Below the pieces are notes generated by a model. It saw nothing but the letters and a program-made list of their open reading frames with translations. It had not been told where the DNA came from and searched no databases. The position numbers and the translations under genes were made by a program. DNA of 17,141 nucleotides from Rhodoferax sp. UBA4409 (lineage in GTDB: Bacteria > Pseudomonadota > Gammaproteobacteria > Burkholderiales > Burkholderiaceae_C): NCBI GenBank assembly GCA_002390825.1, contig DGQR01000264.1, positions 1 through 17,141 on the forward strand, in the 5' to 3' direction. Of this stretch, positions 14,691 to 17,141 are shown one piece after another; positions within the stretch are counted from its first letter, which is position 1, and every line of letters starts with the position of its first letter.

Positions 14691-14737
14691 CATCTGACGT
14701 TCATCTCAGCGTCAGCGATTGCTCATCTGACCGTCAG
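14691..14737. promoter_or_regulatory. Phased 11-bp direct repeats, likely response regulator operator
   Basis: Units begin at 14691 (CATCTGACGTT), 14702 (CATCTCAGCGT), 14713 (CAGCGATTGCT, degenerate) and 14724 (CATCTGACCGT), followed by CAG at 14735. The spacing is exactly 11 bp, one helical turn, as in operators of OmpR/PhoB-family regulators. The 14-mers at 14702 and 14724 differ at only two or three bases. They lie about 40 nt before the kinase start and 90 nt before the exported protein start. Confidence 0.55.
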
Positions 14738-14828
14738 ACCGGTTTCAAGTGGGGGGGCTCCAATCACTCCGTGGCAGCGTAAGGCGCTGCAACATGCACC
14801 ATTTTCTGAACATAACCGGAGTTGCTTT

Positions 14829-15383
14829 ATGAAAACCATGCTTTTGACAGGTATCAGCGCACTGATGTTGGCCGGCACTGCCCAGGCGCAAATCGCCATC
14901 GTGAACCAGACCATCAGTCCCACCGAAGTACAGGCCGCACAGCAGGCCTGGTGCAAGGCCTTGGTCGACATCAGCAAGACACACGCCACCAGCGGCCAAC
15001 CCGCCGCCAAAGCACTGGCTGAAAAAGTGATCGACTCCGCCTACGGCTACCAAATGGGCGCCGTGCTGTTCAAACCCACCCTGACGGTCAATCCGCAAAC
15101 CTTCCGCACAACCCGGGCTGGCGCATTGGCCTATTTTGTTGGCGGCGATGCTGCGTACCCCAAAGACACCGGCTTTGCCCTCAAAGGCTGGACTCAGTGT
15201 GAAATCTCCAATGCCGGCATTTTTATCACTGGCAACAGCGCGACCAGCATGGGCAAAGTGAGCTTCACCGGCAAAGACGGCAAAGTCACAACCGTGGACA
15301 AGACCTGGGGCTATGTGAGAGACGACGCAGGCAAACTGCGCATCACGCTGCACCACTCTTCGCTGGAATACAGCGGCAGCTGA
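14829..15383 (+). CDS. Exported NTF2-like protein of unknown function
   Basis: A 184-residue protein. Residues 1-20 are a clear signal peptide (MKTMLLTGISALMLAG then TAQA, cleavage before QIAIV), so it should be periplasmic. The mature part has the pattern VQAAQQAWCKALVDISK (34-50), YGYQMGAVLFKPT (72-84), ALAYFVGGDAAYPKDTGFAL (99-118), GYVRDD (161-166) and LRITLHHSSLEY (170-181). I recall this as a family related to NTF2/SnoaL folds that is sometimes mislabelled phosphoribosyl-AMP cyclohydrolase; none of that enzyme's motifs are present. Two cysteines (42 and 124) may pair. CCGGAG precedes the ATG. Transcribed away from the two-component operon across the phased repeats, it is a likely target of that regulator (inference). 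Confidence 0.85.
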   Translation: MKTMLLTGISALMLAGTAQAQIAIVNQTISPTEVQAAQQAWCKALVDISKTHATSGQPAAKALAEKVIDSAYGYQMGAVLFKPTLTVNPQTFRTTRAGALAYFVGGDAAYPKDTGFALKGWTQCEISNAGIFITGNSATSMGKVSFTGKDGKVTTVDKTWGYVRDDAGKLRITLHHSSLEYSGS

Positions 15384-15436
15384 ACGCCCGGTAATTGACA
15401 CCCTGCGCCGCGTGTGCAGGTCAACGCCATAAAAAA

Positions 15437-15466
15437 AGCGCCCCACAGATCACTCTGTGGGGCGCT
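15437..15466. terminator. Strong bidirectional terminator
   Basis: AGCGCCCCACAGA (15437-15449) and TCTGTGGGGCGCT (15454-15466) make a perfect 13-bp stem with loop TCAC. The plus side continues ATTCTTTT and the minus side TTTTTT, so it can end both the exported protein gene and the convergent ppa transcript. Confidence 0.93.
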
Positions 15467-15481
15467 ATTCTTTTAGTAGCA
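15464..15481. repeat. 18-nt GCTA...TAGCA element beside the terminator
   Basis: GCTATTCTTTTAGTAGCA joins the terminator to the next hairpin. It matches the coding-strand 18-mer inside nadE at 15 of 18 positions and has the same length and ends as that in the DUF482 gene. The overlap with the terminator tail means chance similarity is possible. Confidence 0.35.
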
Positions 15482-15502
15482 CCCCGCGTAGTTTACGCGG
15501 GG
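15482..15502 (-). other. Hairpin just after the ppa stop
   Basis: CCCCGCGTA (15482-15490), loop GTT, TACGCGGGG (15494-15502) form a perfect 9-bp stem, 10 nt beyond the ppa stop. No T-tract follows on the minus strand, so it is not a standard terminator. It may protect the 3' end of the ppa mRNA or back up the main terminator. Confidence 0.5.
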
Positions 15503-15512
15503 GTAAACAGGC

Positions 15513-16043
15513 TTATTGCTGGTTGTATGCGGCAATGCCGTCCAGAATTTCTTTGTGGGCCTCGTCCTTGCCGCCCCAACCTTGCACCTTGACCCATTTG
15601 CCGGCGTCCAAGTCTTTGTAGTGCTCAAAGAAGTGCTCAATCGCCTTCAGGCGCATCGGGTTCAAATCCTCCAGCGATTGCCAGCGGGAGTACAGGGGCA
15701 GGATCTTGTCGGTGGGCACGGCCAACACCTTGCCGTCCATGCCGCCTTCGTCTTCCATCTTCAAGATGCCGATAGCGCGGCAAGGCACCACGACGCCTGG
15801 AGGCAAGGGAACCGGGGTGATCACCAACACATCGACCGGATCACCGTCACCGGCGATGGTCTTGGGCACATAGCCGTAGTTGGTGGGGTAATGCATCGCG
15901 GTGTTCATGAAACGATCCACAAAGATGCAGCCGGAGGCCTTGTCCACTTCGTATTTGATGGGGTCGCCGTTCATCGAGATCTCGATGATCACGTTGAACG
16001 AATCAGGGACTTTATTACCGGGGGTCACGTTGTCTAAGGACAT
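15513..16043 (-). CDS. ppa: Soluble inorganic pyrophosphatase (family I)
   Basis: Hydrolyses pyrophosphate to phosphate in the cytoplasm, pulling biosynthetic reactions forward. The 176 residues match family I bacterial enzymes in length. Seen are VIIEISMNGDPIKYEVDK (18-35), with the catalytic E21, K30 and E32, R44 in VDRFM, HYPTNYGYVP (51-60) and the signature DGDPVD (66-71) with its three metal-binding aspartates. The ATG at 16043 gives the usual MSLDNVTPG start and has AGAGAG upstream; the frame extends to 16208 but without family similarity. Convergent with the exported protein gene and divergent from hppA across 229 nt. Confidence 0.97.
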   Translation of the reverse strand: MSLDNVTPGNKVPDSFNVIIEISMNGDPIKYEVDKASGCIFVDRFMNTAMHYPTNYGYVPKTIAGDGDPVDVLVITPVPLPPGVVVPCRAIGILKMEDEGGMDGKVLAVPTDKILPLYSRWQSLEDLNPMRLKAIEHFFEHYKDLDAGKWVKVQGWGGKDEAHKEILDGIAAYNQQ

Positions 16044-16203
16044 GCAATCTCTCTTTGTTTGAGTTGAAACAGGAAACGGGTGGATTAACACGGATTTTAC
16101 TGACTTGGCACTTTCGTTTTTGCCCCAGCGGCCCCAAAGCGCGCTACATTGACTCTGTTGGCCAATCAACGCCCCTTGACCTGCCGTCCAGGCGCAATGA
16201 GGA

Positions 16204-16235
16204 AGCAACGCAGCGGGGACAACCCTGGCGTTGCT
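16204..16235 (+). other. Stem-loop in the hppA leader
   Basis: AGCAACGC (16204-16211) and GCGTTGCT (16228-16235) are perfect 8-bp arms, with further internal pairing of GGG and CCC. It ends 37 nt before the hppA ATG and is not followed by a T-tract. It could be an RNA element or a dyad for a DNA-binding protein. Confidence 0.4.
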
Positions 16236-16272
16236 CCCACCTTTGCGACTCAGCCATCAAGGAGTGCTCTAC

Positions 16273-17141
16273 ATGACAGGCAACACTGCACTGGTACTGG
16301 CGTTTGGTTCTGGCCTGATTGCCGTGATTTACGGAATCTGGGCACGACGCTGGATTCTTTCCCAAGACCCGGGGAATGCGCGCATGCAAGAGATTGCAGC
16401 CGCTATTCAAACCGGCGCAGCTGCGTACCTGGCGCGCCAATACAAGACCATCACGTGGGTTGGCGTGGCGCTGGCGATCCTCATCGGTGTTTTTCTGGAC
16501 AGTCTTTCGGCGATCGGCTTTGTTCTAGGTGCCGCGCTCTCGGGAGCGTGTGGCTTTATCGGGATGAATGTGTCGGTGCGGGCCAATGTGCGCACTGCAC
16601 AGGCAGCCACCCGTGGCATCGGCCCAGCTTTGGAAGTGGCCTTCCGGGGTGGCGCCATCACCGGCATGCTGGTGGTGGGCTTGGGGCTGCTGGGGGTGAC
16701 CGGTTTCTATTGGTTTTTGGTGCCGGATGGTGCAGTGACTGCGGCCAAGCTCAATCCGCTGATCGGCTTTGCATTCGGCTCGTCGCTGATTTCCATTTTT
16801 GCGCGCCTTGGTGGCGGAATTTTCACCAAAGGCGCTGACGTCGGCGCCGACCTTGTAGGCAAGGTGGAAGCGGGTATCCCGGAAGACGACCCGCGCAACC
16901 CCGCCGTGATTGCCGACAATGTGGGAGACAACGTCGGTGACTGTGCAGGCATGGCCGCCGACCTGTTTGAGACCTATGCGGTCACGCTGATCGCCACTAT
17001 GGTTTTAGGAGCACTCCTCGCAAGCAGCGCGGGCGCAAACGCTGTTTTATACCCCCTTGTTTTGGGGGCAGTGTCCATTGTGGCGTCCATCATCGGCTGC
17101 TTCTTTGTCAAAGCGTCACCGGGCATGAAAAACGTGATGCC
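16273..17141 (+). CDS. hppA: Membrane proton-translocating pyrophosphatase, N-terminal part (cut by window edge)
   Basis: Integral membrane enzyme that couples pyrophosphate hydrolysis to ion pumping. The 289 visible residues include an N-terminal span (5-24), IAAAIQTGAAAYLARQYKTI (41-60), several further spans, and the catalytic block GGGIFTKGADVGADLVGKVE (180-199), IPEDDPRNPAVIADNVGDN (202-220) and VGDCAGMAADLFETY (221-235). These contain the pyrophosphate- and Mg2+-binding aspartates. The start ATG at 16273 has AAGGAG 8 nt upstream. The position that separates K+-dependent from K+-independent types lies beyond the window, so the subclass and the pumped ion (H+ or Na+) cannot be settled here; H+ is the default. 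Divergent from the soluble enzyme ppa. Confidence 0.96.
   Translation, partial: MTGNTALVLAFGSGLIAVIYGIWARRWILSQDPGNARMQEIAAAIQTGAAAYLARQYKTITWVGVALAILIGVFLDSLSAIGFVLGAALSGACGFIGMNVSVRANVRTAQAATRGIGPALEVAFRGGAITGMLVVGLGLLGVTGFYWFLVPDGAVTAAKLNPLIGFAFGSSLISIFARLGGGIFTKGADVGADLVGKVEAGIPEDDPRNPAVIADNVGDNVGDCAGMAADLFETYAVTLIATMVLGALLASSAGANAVLYPLVLGAVSIVASIIGCFFVKASPGMKNVM

Noticed and set aside
16044..16208. Upstream extension of ppa
   Set aside because: The extra residues do not look like family I pyrophosphatase; the ATG at 16043 has a ribosome site.
16149..16838. A 229-codon plus-strand frame overlapping the start of hppA
   Set aside because: The hppA frame carries the unmistakable pyrophosphatase motifs; this one is a shifted-frame shadow.
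1..17141. Search for CRISPR arrays, tRNA/rRNA genes, insertion sequences, phage or defence genes
   Set aside because: No spaced repeats of CRISPR type, no tRNA-like cloverleaf, no transposase or integrase motifs, and no defence-family protein was seen; nearly all the sequence is accounted for by housekeeping and signalling genes.

Overview
The window looks like ordinary chromosome from a betaproteobacterium of the order Burkholderiales, most likely the family Comamonadaceae (Rhodoferax/Polaromonas/Acidovorax type). This rests on protein character (the betaproteobacterial acetolactate synthase with a GEG cofactor motif, the sigma/DUF3619/DUF3106 cluster, nadE next to a P-II gene) and on short GATAGCA-containing palindromes of a kind I associate with that family. 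No tRNA, rRNA, CRISPR array, phage gene or transposase was seen. The longest gene-free stretch is the 292 nt divergent region 3171-3462.

Layout, left to right. 1-3170 (minus): the branched-chain amino acid operon ilvB-ilvH-ilvC, with ilvC cut by the window edge. A dispersed repeat lies between ilvB and ilvH. 3463-6139 (plus): an ECF-type sigma factor, a one-span membrane protein (DUF3619, possibly its anti-sigma factor), an exported DUF3106 protein, an RDD membrane protein and diacylglycerol kinase, closely spaced like an operon. 6144-8179 (minus): nadE then a P-II nitrogen regulator gene (glnB/glnK type). 8251-9444 (plus): a FemAB/GNAT-like DUF482 protein. 9441-12100 (minus): cheW and a dCache chemoreceptor that carries the amino-acid-binding residue pattern and a C-terminal WETF tail.

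12288-14650 (minus): a sensor kinase and OmpR-family regulator with overlapping stop and start codons. They are divergent from 14829-15383 (plus), a small exported NTF2-like protein. Between them lie 11-bp phased repeats typical of OmpR/PhoB-family operators. 15513-16043 (minus): soluble pyrophosphatase ppa, separated from the exported protein gene by a strong bidirectional terminator. 16273-17141 (plus, cut by the edge): the membrane proton-pumping pyrophosphatase hppA, divergent from ppa.

I see no clear new defence or mobile system. The most interesting leads are the sigma/DUF3619/DUF3106 cluster as a possible envelope-stress signalling unit, the phased operator linking the two-component system to the exported protein, an 18-bp palindrome placed in frame inside two unrelated genes and again beside a terminator, the nadE/P-II pairing, and a coding-like but start-less frame behind the response regulator. 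Gene identities come from recognising motifs by eye; no database search was possible.
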